From CAMQVM01 sp044433365 (lineage in GTDB: Bacteria; Bacteroidota; Bacteroidia; Bacteroidales; Rikenellaceae), in the NCBI GenBank assembly GCA_044433365.1, contig JAWXTR010000003.1:3263-67262 (forward strand): 64,000 nt of DNA. Reading direction: 5' to 3'. Position 1 is the first letter of the stretch; each line of letters starts with the position of its first letter. Position numbers and translations under genes: made by a program. This document shows, in pieces, positions 17,718 to 27,479 of this stretch. The notes beneath the pieces were generated by a model that saw only the letters and a list, made by a program, of their open reading frames with translations, did no database searches and was not told where the DNA came from.

Positions 17718-17766
17718 CCCGTTAGAAAAGAGATTACAAAATTATACATTTTACAAAATAAAAAAC

Positions 17767-20529
17767 ATGGAGTACAATTTTCAGGAAATAGAGCAAAAAT
17801 GGCAGCAAAAATGGCGTGAAGAGGCTGTTTATAAGGTAGAAATAGATAATAGTAAGCCAAAATATTATGTATTGGATATGTTCCCTTATCCATCAGGTGC
17901 AGGGCTGCATGTAGGACACCCTCTAGGGTATATCGCCTCAGATATCTACTCTCGTTACAAACGTCTAAAGGGATTTAATGTTCTGCACCCAATGGGTTAT
18001 GATGCTTTTGGTCTACCTGCTGAGCAGTATGCTATCCAAACAGGTCAACATCCTGCTGTTACAACTGAAAAAAACATTGCTCGCTATCGTGAGCAGATGG
18101 ATAAAATTGGCTTCTCGTATGATTGGTCTCGTGAGGTGCGCACTTGTGAACCAGACTACTACAAATGGACACAGTGGGCTTTTTGTAAAATGTTTAACCA
18201 CTATTTTAACACCTCTACTGATAAAGCTACGCCTATCACAGAGCTTATCGCAATGTTTGAAACTTCTGGTACAGAGGTCGTTACTGCTGCTTGTGGCGCA
18301 GAGCACTCTTTTACTTCGGATGAGTGGAACAGCTACGAAACTGCAAAAAAAGAGGAGATTCTACAAACCTATCGCTTAGCTTTTAGAGCTGCAACGCTCG
18401 TAAACTGGTGTGAGGGTTTAGGTACTGTACTTGCAAACGACGAGGTAAAAGATGGTCTATCAGTTCGTGGTGGCTATCCCGTAGCGCAACGTCAGATGAT
18501 GCAGTGGTCGCTTAGAGTAACTGCCTATGCAGAGCGTATGCTTAATGGTCTTGATAAGTTAGAGTGGAGTGAGTCGTTAAAAGAGATTCAACGCAACTGG
18601 ATTGGAAAATCGGTTGGTGCTCAAATGTTCTTCCCTGTCGATGGTTTTGACCACCAATTAGAGATTTTTACAACTCGTGCAGATACAGTTTTTGGGGTTA
18701 CATTTATGGTTTTAGCTCCCGAACACGACATAATTAGCGAGATTACCACTGCTGAGCAGAAAGCTATAGTAGAGGAGTATATCGAGCAGAGTAAAAAGCG
18801 ATCAGAGCGTGAACGTATGGCAGACACTAAGCGTGTAAGCGGTGCATTTACAGGTGCTTATGCTGTAAATCCATTTAATGGTGTAAAAATTCCTATCTAT
18901 ATCAGTGATTACGTGCTTGCAGGTTATGGTACAGGTGCTATTATGGCTGTTCCTGCTCACGATAGCCGTGACTGGGCGTTTGCACGTCATTTTGATATTC
19001 CTATCATTCCTGTTGTTGAGGGTGGCAATATCGAAGAGGCTTCGTATGATGCAAAAGAGGGAAAATTGATAAATTCCGACTTCTTAACTGGTTTGGAGGT
19101 TAAAGAGGCTATCAAAACTATGCTTGAAGCTATCGAAGAGAAGGGAATCGGTAAGCGTAAGGTTAACTACCGCCTACGTGATGCTATCTTCTCTCGTCAA
19201 AGATATTGGGGTGAGCCATTCCCTGTATATTACAAAGATGGTGTTGCTATGCTTCTTGAAGAGAGCGAGCTTCCGCTTGAACTTCCACAAATTGAAAACT
19301 TTGGACCAACTGCACAAGGTGAGCCGCCGCTTGCACGTGTAGAGAATTGGAAAAAAGCCGATGGTGAGCCTTTCGAGCTTAGTACAATGCCAGGTTTTGC
19401 AGGCTCTTCAGCCTACTACCTACGCTATATGGATAGCAAAAACGACAAAGCCCTAGTTTCGAAAGAGGCTAACGAATATTGGCAAGATGTAGACCTTTAC
19501 ATTGGTGGTATTGAGCATGCTACAGGTCACTTAATGTACTCTCGTTTCTGGAATAAGTTTCTTTTCGACTTAGGTTATATCTGCAAAGACGAACCTTTCA
19601 AAAAATTGGTTAATCAAGGCATGATTCAAGGTCGTTCAAATTTTGTTTATCGCAAAGTTGGCACAAACACCTTTGTTTCACTTGGTGAAAAAGATAAATA
19701 TGAGACTCAAGAGATTCATGTTGATGTAAATATTGTGCGTAACGATATTCTCGACACTGAAGAGTTTAAAGCAAGTCGTCCAGAGTATAACGATGCAGAA
19801 TTTATACTTGAAGATGGAAAATATGTGTGTGGATGGGCTGTTGAAAAGATGTCGAAATCTATGTTCAACGTTGTAAATCCAGATAATATCGTTGAAAATT
19901 ACGGTGCCGACACCCTACGTATGTATGAGATGTTCTTAGGTCCACTAGAGCAATCTAAACCTTGGGATACAAACGGTATTGATGGTGTTCATAAGTTTTT
20001 GCGTAAGTTTTGGCGACAATTCTTCAATAAAGATGGCGTTATGGAGCTATCTTCTGAGGCTGCAACTAAAGAGGAGCTTAAAGTGCTTCACCGTACAATC
20101 AAAAAAATCGGTGAAGATATCGAGAATTTCTCATTTAACACCTCTGTTAGTGCCTTTATGATATGTATGAATGAGCTTTCGCAATTAAAATGCAATAAAC
20201 GCCAGATTTTAGAGCCTTTAACAGTGATTCTTTCGCCTTTTGCACCTCATATTACAGAAGAGCTATGGCGCACGATGGGAAATGATGAGTCGATTTGCAA
20301 AGCCACTTTCCCAGAGTTTAATGGCGAATATCTTATTGAAAATAGCTTTGAATATCCTGTTTCATTTAATGGTAAAATGCGTTTTAAACGTGAGTTTGCC
20401 CTTGATATGGCTACAGCCGATGTAGAGAAGGCTATTAGAGAGGACGAGCAGACTCTAAAATATTGTGATGGTAAAGCTATCAAAAAAGTTATCGTTGTTA
20501 AAAATAAGATTATCAACGTAGTAATATAA
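17767..20529 (+). CDS. leuS: Leucine--tRNA ligase
   Basis: Class I synthetase that charges tRNA-Leu. [16 protein letters not shown] opens the protein, the HIGH-type motif is HVGH in [14 protein letters not shown] (~40-53), the CP1 editing domain spans about 220-420 ([30 protein letters not shown]), and KMSKS is in [10 protein letters not shown] (~695). At 920 residues it fits Bacteroidota LeuRS, including an insertion near 620-680. No neighbouring gene of related function. Confidence 0.97.
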   Translation: MEYNFQEIEQKWQQKWREEAVYKVEIDNSKPKYYVLDMFPYPSGAGLHVGHPLGYIASDIYSRYKRLKGFNVLHPMGYDAFGLPAEQYAIQTGQHPAVTTEKNIARYREQMDKIGFSYDWSREVRTCEPDYYKWTQWAFCKMFNHYFNTSTDKATPITELIAMFETSGTEVVTAACGAEHSFTSDEWNSYETAKKEEILQTYRLAFRAATLVNWCEGLGTVLANDEVKDGLSVRGGYPVAQRQMMQWSLRVTAYAERMLNGLDKLEWSESLKEIQRNWIGKSVGAQMFFPVDGFDHQLEIFTTRADTVFGVTFMVLAPEHDIISEITTAEQKAIVEEYIEQSKKRSERERMADTKRVSGAFTGAYAVNPFNGVKIPIYISDYVLAGYGTGAIMAVPAHDSRDWAFARHFDIPIIPVVEGGNIEEASYDAKEGKLINSDFLTGLEVKEAIKTMLEAIEEKGIGKRKVNYRLRDAIFSRQRYWGEPFPVYYKDGVAMLLEESELPLELPQIENFGPTAQGEPPLARVENWKKADGEPFELSTMPGFAGSSAYYLRYMDSKNDKALVSKEANEYWQDVDLYIGGIEHATGHLMYSRFWNKFLFDLGYICKDEPFKKLVNQGMIQGRSNFVYRKVGTNTFVSLGEKDKYETQEIHVDVNIVRNDILDTEEFKASRPEYNDAEFILEDGKYVCGWAVEKMSKSMFNVVNPDNIVENYGADTLRMYEMFLGPLEQSKPWDTNGIDGVHKFLRKFWRQFFNKDGVMELSSEAATKEELKVLHRTIKKIGEDIENFSFNTSVSAFMICMNELSQLKCNKRQILEPLTVILSPFAPHITEELWRTMGNDESICKATFPEFNGEYLIENSFEYPVSFNGKMRFKREFALDMATADVEKAIREDEQTLKYCDGKAIKKVIVVKNKIINVVI

Positions 20530-20542
20530 TACTATTTTCTTA

Positions 20543-20564
20543 GGGAGTTTCTAAGGAAACTCCC
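20543..20564 (+). terminator. Hairpin after leuS
   Basis: GGGAGTTTC, TAAG loop, GAAACTCCC. It is also a minimal member of the GGGAACTTC palindrome family, which suggests these repeats can serve as terminators. Confidence 0.65.
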
Positions 20565-20600
20565 CTTTACTTGGCAACACTACAACCAAAAGAGACCGAA

Positions 20601-21512
20601 ATGCAACTAAACACCAAAAATTTTCTTAGCGAAGCTAGAGCCTACATTTTTATGATGTTAGGACTTATAATCTATTCGTTTGCATGGACTGCAATCTTAA
20701 CTCCAGCGCAGGTAGTCGGTGGAGGTATACCGGGTATTGGTAGTTTAATATTTGAGGCAACAGGGGGAGTTTCGCCAACAGGTGAGCTAATTGGTATACC
20801 AATTGGTTACTCCTATTTTGCGATAAATACGGTGCTTATTGCTATCGGATTCTTTATTTTAGGACCTCGATTTGGCGCGAAGACCATATTTGCAATGTCG
20901 TTTAACTCCTTGATGCTTACTGTTTTTCAGTTTTTGCTAAGTTCTCATCCTGATATACTTGGAATTGGGGGAGATAAGCTGCTTTCGGCAATCTTAGGTG
21001 GTGCGCTTTGTGGATTTGGTATTGGCGTATGTTTTTGGCAAGGCGGAAGTACTGGAGGAACAGATATTATCGCTATGATACTCAACAAATACTACAATAT
21101 ATCTCTTGGTAAGACAATCATAGTGGGAGATATATTGATTGTAGGAAGTTCCTACCTTTTAACCAGAGATATTACCTCTATAATCTACGGTTACATTACC
21201 GTGAGTGTCGTAGGCTATGCAATTGACCTATTTTTGCAGGGTAATAAGCAGAGTTGTCAAATATTTATTATTTCAAAAAAATATGCTGAAATTGCCGATA
21301 AAATAGTCTATACCGCACAACGTGGAGCCACTATTTTAAACGGTGAGGGTTGGTATACCAAACAACCTCAAAAAATTGTGATGGTAACTTGTCGCAAACA
21401 GGAGGCAAATATTATCTATCGCCTTATTAAAGAGGTAGATCAAGATGCTTTTGTTACAAACTCTGCTGTTTCAGGAGTTTATGGCAATGGTTTCGACGCA
21501 TTTAAAAAGTAA
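20601..21512 (+). CDS. YitT family membrane protein (DUF161/DUF2179)
   Basis: Membrane protein of about 303 residues with five or six hydrophobic segments and a cytoplasmic C-terminal domain of the DUF2179 type (GATILNGEGWYTKQPQKIVM, then RLIKEVDQDAFV). The block FGIGVCFWQGGSTGGTDIIA is the family hallmark. Function is unproven. The ATG at 20601 is preferred to a TTG at 20571, which would overlap the spacer after the leuS hairpin. The M23 peptidase gene starts 7 bp after the stop, so the two are likely co-transcribed. Confidence 0.85.
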   Translation: MQLNTKNFLSEARAYIFMMLGLIIYSFAWTAILTPAQVVGGGIPGIGSLIFEATGGVSPTGELIGIPIGYSYFAINTVLIAIGFFILGPRFGAKTIFAMSFNSLMLTVFQFLLSSHPDILGIGGDKLLSAILGGALCGFGIGVCFWQGGSTGGTDIIAMILNKYYNISLGKTIIVGDILIVGSSYLLTRDITSIIYGYITVSVVGYAIDLFLQGNKQSCQIFIISKKYAEIADKIVYTAQRGATILNGEGWYTKQPQKIVMVTCRKQEANIIYRLIKEVDQDAFVTNSAVSGVYGNGFDAFKK

Positions 21513-21519
21513 CTTTATT

Positions 21520-22866
21520 ATGAAACTAGAGACAAAATCAGATAAAATATTAGCAGGAGTAATCGCTCTATGTGTTGTGATTATTATAGCAATGGTTTCG
21601 ATAAAATTTATCGCACCCTCAATCCAAAACGGCAGAGAAGATAGCGATGAAGCTGAAAATCAAGAGGTTGTTGATACCCGTGAATTTCTTTACGGAATAT
21701 GTATTGACTCACTCCATGTTACTAAGGGTAAAGTGGCTTCTCGTGAGACAATCTCTGTTATTTTAGACCGTTATGGCATATCGCAAGCTGAGGTAAATCG
21801 TATCTGTGCAGTAGGTGAGGGCACGTTTGATGCTCGTCAATTTAGAGCTGGTAATTCATACGCTGCAATTACTAACGACGATAGCGAAAAACCTCTTCAA
21901 TATTTTGTATATGAGATGGATGTTACCGACTTTATTGTATTCGATTTGCGTGATACGGTAAAGGTTACACATGAGCAGAAAAATATCGAAAGATTACGCC
22001 AATTAAGAGGTGCTACAATCGAGAGTTCGCTTTGGAACGCTATGGTTGCTAGCGATATGAACACAACCCTTGCTGTAGATATAGAAAATGTATATCAATG
22101 GAGTATCGACTTCTATGGACTTCAAAAAGGTGATGGTTTTAAGGTGATTTACGACGAACTTATCGTAGAGGGAGAAAGCATAGGAAATGGCACCATTTAC
22201 GGAGCGTGGTTCGACTGTAGCGGTAAACGAAATTATGCCATTGCTTTCAGTTATACCGACGATAAAAGCGTAGTGGAGAGTGGATATTGGGATGAAGAGG
22301 GAAAAAGCCTTAAAAGCCAATTTTTGAAAGCTCCACTAAAATATTCTCGTATTAGCTCTCGATTCTCTCCATCACGTATGCACCCTGTGTTGCGTATTCG
22401 TCGCCCACACTTAGGTGTTGATTATGCTGCACCATCTGGAACACCCGTACACGCAATTGCCGATGGTGTAATTACTGCTAGAGCCTATGCAGGAGGTAAT
22501 GGTAACTACATCAAAATCAAACATGCTCAAAACTACTCTTCGGGCTACCTTCATCTACGTGGTTTTGCTAAAGGAATTTCAGTTGGCACACGAGTAAAAC
22601 AGGGCGATTTAATCGGTTATGTAGGTTCGACAGGTATCTCTACAGGTCCACACCTTGATTTCCGCCTTTGGAAAGGTTCGACAGCTATCGACCCTCTAAA
22701 ACTAGAGAATGTAAAACGTGAGGATTTACCTCAAAAATATATGGCTGAGTTCTCGAAAGTAAGAGATAGAATTATGGCAGAACTAGATGGAAAAGAGTAT
22801 ATTGAATCTATCGAAACTGATAGTTTAGCTACTGATTCTTTGGCTGTTGTAGAGGAGAAGAAATAA
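21520..22866 (+). CDS. M23 family metallopeptidase (LytM domain), membrane anchored
   Basis: Peptidoglycan endopeptidase or LytM-type divisome factor in the periplasm. The ATG at 21520 is chosen; the longer frame from 21445 overlaps the YitT gene. One N-terminal membrane segment (ILAGVIALCVVIIIAMVSIKF, residues ~11-31 with one residue more or less) is followed by an OapA/LysM-like region and the peptidase domain near 275-400. Zinc ligands are visible in HPVLRIRRPHLGVDYAAPSG and HLDFRLW, so the site looks complete. PPOX-like and SDR genes follow with 9-bp spacing and an overlap. Confidence 0.9.
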   Translation: MKLETKSDKILAGVIALCVVIIIAMVSIKFIAPSIQNGREDSDEAENQEVVDTREFLYGICIDSLHVTKGKVASRETISVILDRYGISQAEVNRICAVGEGTFDARQFRAGNSYAAITNDDSEKPLQYFVYEMDVTDFIVFDLRDTVKVTHEQKNIERLRQLRGATIESSLWNAMVASDMNTTLAVDIENVYQWSIDFYGLQKGDGFKVIYDELIVEGESIGNGTIYGAWFDCSGKRNYAIAFSYTDDKSVVESGYWDEEGKSLKSQFLKAPLKYSRISSRFSPSRMHPVLRIRRPHLGVDYAAPSGTPVHAIADGVITARAYAGGNGNYIKIKHAQNYSSGYLHLRGFAKGISVGTRVKQGDLIGYVGSTGISTGPHLDFRLWKGSTAIDPLKLENVKREDLPQKYMAEFSKVRDRIMAELDGKEYIESIETDSLATDSLAVVEEKK

Positions 22867-22875
22867 CAATTTACA

Positions 22876-23313
22876 ATGAATCAAAATAAAATAGATATAG
22901 AGATTACACGCTTTATAAAAGAGCACCACGTAATGACTTTAGCAACGCTTAATGGAGATTTGCCCTACTGTGCAAATCTCTTTTATGCCTATAGTAGCGA
23001 GCTACAGGCTTTTGTATTTACTAGCTCTAGCTCGACGCTACATGGTCAAAATATGGCTGCAAATCCTAAAGTTGCAGCCTCGATTGTGCTCGAAACAAAA
23101 GTTGTTGGCAAGGTAAGAGGATTACAAATTTGTGGAGAGTCGGTATTGGCTGAAAACGACGATTTAGAGAGAGCAAAAAAATCATATCTAAAGCGTTTTC
23201 CTTATGCAGTTTTTGCCGATTTAGAGCTTTGGCTGCTTCGCCCTAATTTTTTAAAACTTACCGATAATCGAATGGGTTTCGGCAAAAAAATAGTCTGGAA
23301 AGATGGAGAGTAG
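22876..23313 (+). CDS. Pyridoxamine 5'-phosphate oxidase-like flavin-binding protein (YhbP type)
   Basis: A 145-residue split-barrel protein likely to bind FMN or a related cofactor. TRFIKEHHVMTLATLNGDLP at the start and FTSSSSTLHGQNMAANPKVA in the middle are typical of the YhbP/UPF0306 branch. The enzymatic role is unknown. Its last 11 bases overlap the start of the SDR gene, which implies translational coupling. Confidence 0.8.
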   Translation: MNQNKIDIEITRFIKEHHVMTLATLNGDLPYCANLFYAYSSELQAFVFTSSSSTLHGQNMAANPKVAASIVLETKVVGKVRGLQICGESVLAENDDLERAKKSYLKRFPYAVFADLELWLLRPNFLKLTDNRMGFGKKIVWKDGE

Positions 23314-24286
23314 TTACAAAAAAGTGGCTGTTGTAGGCTCCTCTGGCTTTGTCGGCTCACATCTTGTAAGAGAGCTAATTAACCGAAACGTAGAGCAGAT
23401 TGTCTGCATTGTAAGAGGGTCTAAAAGCGTTGAAAAACTTGGCTATACACTCCAAAAATTTGGGTTAGATTGCTCGCATAGCTCAATTGAGATTATGGAG
23501 GGCGATTTTGATGATTTCCTCTTTCTAAAAGAGTGTTTTTCGGGTTGCGATGCAGTTTTTAACTGTGCAGCTAAGGTTTCGTTCGACAAAAACGACAAAA
23601 AGAGTATAATCTCTACAAATGTTCTTATAACAGAGTGTATAGTAGAGGCTGTAAAGGAGTGTGAAGTGGAGCACTTTATACATCTTAGCTCAATTGCATC
23701 ACTTGCAAGCAATGGAGGGCAACTAATCGACGAAGAGTCGTATCCTACCACCTTAGAGGGTAAATCTGACTACTCAAAAAGCAAATTTTATAGTGAAAAT
23801 GTGGTTTGGAGAGCCACTACTGAGGGGGTAAATTGTACAGTGCTTTTACCTGCTGTGATAATTGGCGATGGAGATAGTCGAAATGGTGGTTCTGCAAAAT
23901 TGACCGCTATATTCTCAAAAAGACAGCTATTTTATGCAGAGGGGGTTACAGGCTTTGTTTGGGTGGAGGATGTGGCACGAGCTATGGCGGATGTGTGTGG
24001 CGATAAAAGAGCCTTTTCTGAGCGTTACATTTTGTGTAGCGACAACCTCTCTTTTCGTGAACTAGGCGAAATTTTATCGGGGCAAAAATCTCGAATTAGA
24101 TTGAGTAAAAGAATGATTTGTGCGATTCAAAAAATTGTAAAAATTTGTGAAAATCTAAAAATTTCGGTAAAAATCAGCAATTCTCTACTTTCAAACTTAA
24201 TAAATCGACGATATTATAGCGGAGAAAAAATTAAACGTGATTTGGGCTTTAATTATAACACTCTAAAAGATATCAAGAGAAGATAG
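23303..24286 (+). CDS. NAD-dependent epimerase/dehydratase (extended SDR)
   Basis: Rossmann protein of 327 residues. The nucleotide motif VVGSSGFVGSHLVREL is at about 9-24, HLSSIASLAS supplies the active-site Ser, and YSKSKFYSE is the YxxxK catalytic pair. FVWVEDVARAM fits the sugar-epimerase or 3-beta-HSD-like branch. The substrate is not determinable. It starts inside the PPOX-like gene and closes a four-gene run from the YitT gene; a strong hairpin follows. Confidence 0.82.
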   Translation: MESSYKKVAVVGSSGFVGSHLVRELINRNVEQIVCIVRGSKSVEKLGYTLQKFGLDCSHSSIEIMEGDFDDFLFLKECFSGCDAVFNCAAKVSFDKNDKKSIISTNVLITECIVEAVKECEVEHFIHLSSIASLASNGGQLIDEESYPTTLEGKSDYSKSKFYSENVVWRATTEGVNCTVLLPAVIIGDGDSRNGGSAKLTAIFSKRQLFYAEGVTGFVWVEDVARAMADVCGDKRAFSERYILCSDNLSFRELGEILSGQKSRIRLSKRMICAIQKIVKICENLKISVKISNSLLSNLINRRYYSGEKIKRDLGFNYNTLKDIKRR

Positions 24287-24304
24287 TTGATAAATATAAA
24301 TTTT

Positions 24305-24342
24305 ATGGTTACTTTGGTTGTAAATCCAAAGTAACCATTTTT
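24305..24342 (+). terminator. Terminator after the SDR gene
   Basis: ATGGTTACTTTGG pairs perfectly with CCAAAGTAACCAT, followed by TTTT. Confidence 0.88.
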
Positions 24343-24426
24343 GTTGAAAAATTGTTATTTTGCTAAAATATAACAGTTTAGCATAAAAATAACCTAAAAA
24401 AATATCGCTTTTTCATTTTTTGTAAC

Positions 24427-24434
24427 TACATTTG
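24427..24434 (+). promoter_or_regulatory. Putative -7 element of typA
   Basis: TACATTTG, 24 bases before the typA ATG; the -33 region is not obvious. Confidence 0.45.
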
Positions 24435-24458
24435 CACTAAGAAAACATTTAAAATATA

Positions 24459-26258
24459 ATGCAGAAATTAAGAAACATCGCAATTATTGCGCACGTTGAC
24501 CACGGTAAAACTACATTGGTCGATAAGATGATCTTACAGGGAAAACTGTTAAGAGATGCTGAGAAAAAAGAGGATTTAATTCTTGATAACAACGACTTAG
24601 AGCGTGAAAGAGGTATCACCATTCTTGCTAAGAATGTATCGGTAAAATATAAGGATTATAAAATCAATATTATCGACACTCCAGGTCACTCCGACTTTGG
24701 TGGAGAGGTTGAGCGTGTGCTTAATATGGCTGATGGTGTTCTGCTACTAGTAGATGCTTTCGAGGGTGCTATGCCTCAAACTCGTTTTGTGCTTCAAAAA
24801 GCTCTATCTTTAGGCAAAAAACCTATCGTAGTGGTTAATAAAGTCGACAAACAAAACTGCCGCCCAGACCAAGTGCATGAAGAGGTTTTCGACCTTATGT
24901 TTGCACTTGATGCTACAGAAGAGCAGCTTGATTTTACAACTATCTATGGTAGTGCTAAAAATGGTTGGATGTCGACTGACTGGAAAGAGCCTAAAGAGGA
25001 TATTTGCGATCTATTAGATGCAATTATTGATGATATACCAGAGCCAGAAGTTGCTGAGGGTACTCCTCAAATGCTTATCTCTTCGCTTGAATACTCTTCT
25101 TATGTTGGTCGTGTTGCAATTGGTAAATTAACTCGTGGTACGCTTTCTGCTAACCAACCTGTTACGCTTTGCAAACGTGATGGTGAAACTTTTATTAAAA
25201 GTCGTATTAAAGAGCTTATGCTTTTTGATGGTCTTGGTAAAGAGAAAGTCGAAACAGTTAATTGTGGTGAGCTTTGTGCTGTTGTGGGTGTTGAAGGCTT
25301 TGAAATTGGCGATACAATTGCCGATTTTGAAAATCCAGAGGCTCTACCTCCTATCGCAATCGACGAACCTACAATGAGTATGCTATTTACAATCAACGAC
25401 TCGCCTTTTTATGGTCGTGAGGGTAAATTTGTAACTTCTCGTCACATCCGTGAGCGTCTTGAGCGTGAGCTTGAGAAAAATCTTGCTCTACGTGTTCAAC
25501 CAGGTGAAACAGCCGACTCATTTATTGTTTATGGTCGTGGTGTACTCCATTTAAGTGTGCTTATCGAGACTATGCGTCGTGAGGGTTATGAACTTCAAGT
25601 TGGTCAGCCTCGTGTAATCTTTAAAGAGATTGATGGCAAGCGTTGTGAGCCAATCGAAGAGCTAACAATCGACATTCCTGAGGATTTCGCTGGTCGTGCT
25701 ATCGAGCTTGTTACTAAACGTAAAGGTCAAATGATTTCGATGGATAGCAACGAAGAGGGTCGTAATCGTCTTATCTTTGATATTCCTTCTCGTGGTATTA
25801 TCGGACTTCGTAGCAACCTACTTACTGCAACTGCTGGTGAGGCTGTAATGGCGCACCGTTTGAAAGGTTATGAGCCTTATAAAGGCGATTTCGAAATTCG
25901 TCAAAACGGTTCGCTTATTGCAATGGAGACAGGTAGTGCTTATGCTTATGCTATCAACAAACTTCAAGATAGAGGTAAATTCTTTACTGCTCCTGGCGAT
26001 GAAATCTATTGCGGACAGGTTGTAGGCGAAAATACACGTCCTGAAGATATCGTTGTAAACCTTACAAAGAGTAAAAAACTTACAAATATGCGTGCTAGTG
26101 GCTCGGACGATAAAACATCTATCGCTCCTCCAATTATCTTCTCATTAGAAGAGGCACTTGAGTATATACAAGGTGATGAGTATGTAGAACTTACTCCAAA
26201 ATCTATCCGTCTACGTAAAATTTACCTTGACGAGGTAGAACGTAAACGTCGTAGTTAA
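24459..26258 (+). CDS. typA: Ribosome-associated GTPase TypA/BipA
   Basis: Translational GTPase of the EF-G superfamily that assists ribosome assembly and stress adaptation. G motifs: AHVDHGKTT (G1, ~11-19), DTPGH (G3) and NKVD (G4). Switch I region RERGITILAKN. The C-terminal domain is complete to KRRS at 599 residues, the usual length. The last 180 bp of the gene and a short tail are repeated exactly at 29194-29401, on the far side of a restriction-modification module. The gene itself is therefore intact although its downstream region has been displaced. Confidence 0.96.
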   Translation: MQKLRNIAIIAHVDHGKTTLVDKMILQGKLLRDAEKKEDLILDNNDLERERGITILAKNVSVKYKDYKINIIDTPGHSDFGGEVERVLNMADGVLLLVDAFEGAMPQTRFVLQKALSLGKKPIVVVNKVDKQNCRPDQVHEEVFDLMFALDATEEQLDFTTIYGSAKNGWMSTDWKEPKEDICDLLDAIIDDIPEPEVAEGTPQMLISSLEYSSYVGRVAIGKLTRGTLSANQPVTLCKRDGETFIKSRIKELMLFDGLGKEKVETVNCGELCAVVGVEGFEIGDTIADFENPEALPPIAIDEPTMSMLFTINDSPFYGREGKFVTSRHIRERLERELEKNLALRVQPGETADSFIVYGRGVLHLSVLIETMRREGYELQVGQPRVIFKEIDGKRCEPIEELTIDIPEDFAGRAIELVTKRKGQMISMDSNEEGRNRLIFDIPSRGIIGLRSNLLTATAGEAVMAHRLKGYEPYKGDFEIRQNGSLIAMETGSAYAYAINKLQDRGKFFTAPGDEIYCGQVVGENTRPEDIVVNLTKSKKLTNMRASGSDDKTSIAPPIIFSLEEALEYIQGDEYVELTPKSIRLRKIYLDEVERKRRS

Positions 26259-26279
26259 TCAATCGGGTTTGGATTAATT
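26072..26279 (+). repeat. 208-bp direct repeat, left copy (typA 3' end)
   Basis: Identical, base for base by eye, to 29194-29401. Begins TAAAAAACTTACAAATATGC inside typA and ends GGATTAATT 21 bp after its stop codon. Confidence 0.95.
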
Positions 26280-26287
26280 GTAAATAT

Positions 26288-26323
26288 AAAAGAGGGCAAC
26301 CCAAAATGGATTGCCCTCTTTTT
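26288..26323 (+). terminator. Terminator between typA and the restriction-modification genes
   Basis: AAAAGAGGGCAA pairs with TTGCCCTCTTTTT, giving a T run. It lies inside the inserted segment. Confidence 0.85.
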
Positions 26324-26593
26324 GAAAAGATACAGCAATAAGTATCATATCTAAATAAAACATAGCACATTAGTAAACTTATATATACTGGTTATAAGGC
26401 TAAAAATAGGAAATAGCCTATAACACCACTTTTTGAGAAAGAATACTACCCTGTATGTAGTGAGAAATGTAATCCGTTTCTACTCTACATTACGAAATAT
26501 TCATATAGATAATAAACTCTTTGAATATTATAATAGAAATGTTTTTTGCTAATTTTGCAGATAGAAAAAATAATAACGTAATAGTAGACCGAT

Positions 26594-27469
26594 ATGAAAC
26601 CGTTAATCAAATATAGAGGAGGAAAATCAAAGGAGATTCCTCATATAATACAGCATATTCCAAAATATAGTGGACGGTACATCGAACCATTCTTTGGCGG
26701 TGGAGCTTTATATTTTCACTTAAAACCCCAAAGAGCAATAATCAATGATATTAATTCAAAATTGATTGAGTTTTATAATGGAGTTAAATTTAATTATCCT
26801 GCTTTGCGCAAAGAACTTGATGAGATTGAAAAGATTTATACGGAAAATCGGAGACTTTTTGATTTTTTAAAGGCACAAACACCAAACGAGCGGGTTGAGG
26901 ATAAAAACGAAGATTTGTATTATGAACTTCGTACTATGTTTAATAATACAGTAGAAAAGAGATATTCAGATGCTTTACTTTACTTCTTCATTAATAAAAC
27001 AGCATATTCGGGTATGATACGTTATAATGCAAAAGGAGATTTTAATGTTCCTTTCGGGCGATATAAAAATTTAAACACCTCGCTTGTAACCTTACAACAT
27101 AGTAAACTTTTAGAACATACAGATATCTTTAATGCAGACTATAAAGTTATTTTTGATATGGCAGAAAATGACGATTTTATGTTTTTAGATCCGCCTTATG
27201 ATTGTGTTTTTTCTGATTATGGAAATAAAGAATATAAAGATGGATTTAATGACACAAACCACACGGTACTTGCAGATGATTTTAGAAATTTAAAATGTAA
27301 AGCATTGCTTGTTATCGGACGTACTCCTTTAACAGAAAAACTATATGGGGATATGATAATTGCCGAGTACGCAAAAACGTATGCAGTAAATATACGAAAT
27401 AGGTTTAAGTCGGCAACCTCTCATATTTTAGTTGCTAATTATCAAACGGATATAAATAATCTCTTTTAA
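26594..27469 (+). CDS. D12-class DNA adenine N6-methyltransferase (Dam-like)
   Basis: Transfers methyl from S-adenosylmethionine to adenine in a short DNA site. Motif X KYRGGKSKEI (~6-15), motif I YIEPFFGGGALYFHL (~30-44) and motif IV DPPYD (~200) occur in the order of the alpha (D12) class, and the 291-residue length is that of Dam and DpnII-type enzymes. The AlwI-family nuclease gene begins 10 bp downstream, so this is its cognate protective enzyme. AlwI sites (GGATC) contain palindromic GATC, which could explain why a single methyltransferase suffices. The exact site is an inference. The gene is AT-rich and lies between 208-bp direct repeats, a sign of transfer. Confidence 0.9.
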   Translation: MKPLIKYRGGKSKEIPHIIQHIPKYSGRYIEPFFGGGALYFHLKPQRAIINDINSKLIEFYNGVKFNYPALRKELDEIEKIYTENRRLFDFLKAQTPNERVEDKNEDLYYELRTMFNNTVEKRYSDALLYFFINKTAYSGMIRYNAKGDFNVPFGRYKNLNTSLVTLQHSKLLEHTDIFNADYKVIFDMAENDDFMFLDPPYDCVFSDYGNKEYKDGFNDTNHTVLADDFRNLKCKALLVIGRTPLTEKLYGDMIIAEYAKTYAVNIRNRFKSATSHILVANYQTDINNLF

Positions 27470-27479
27470 TTAAAAAAAT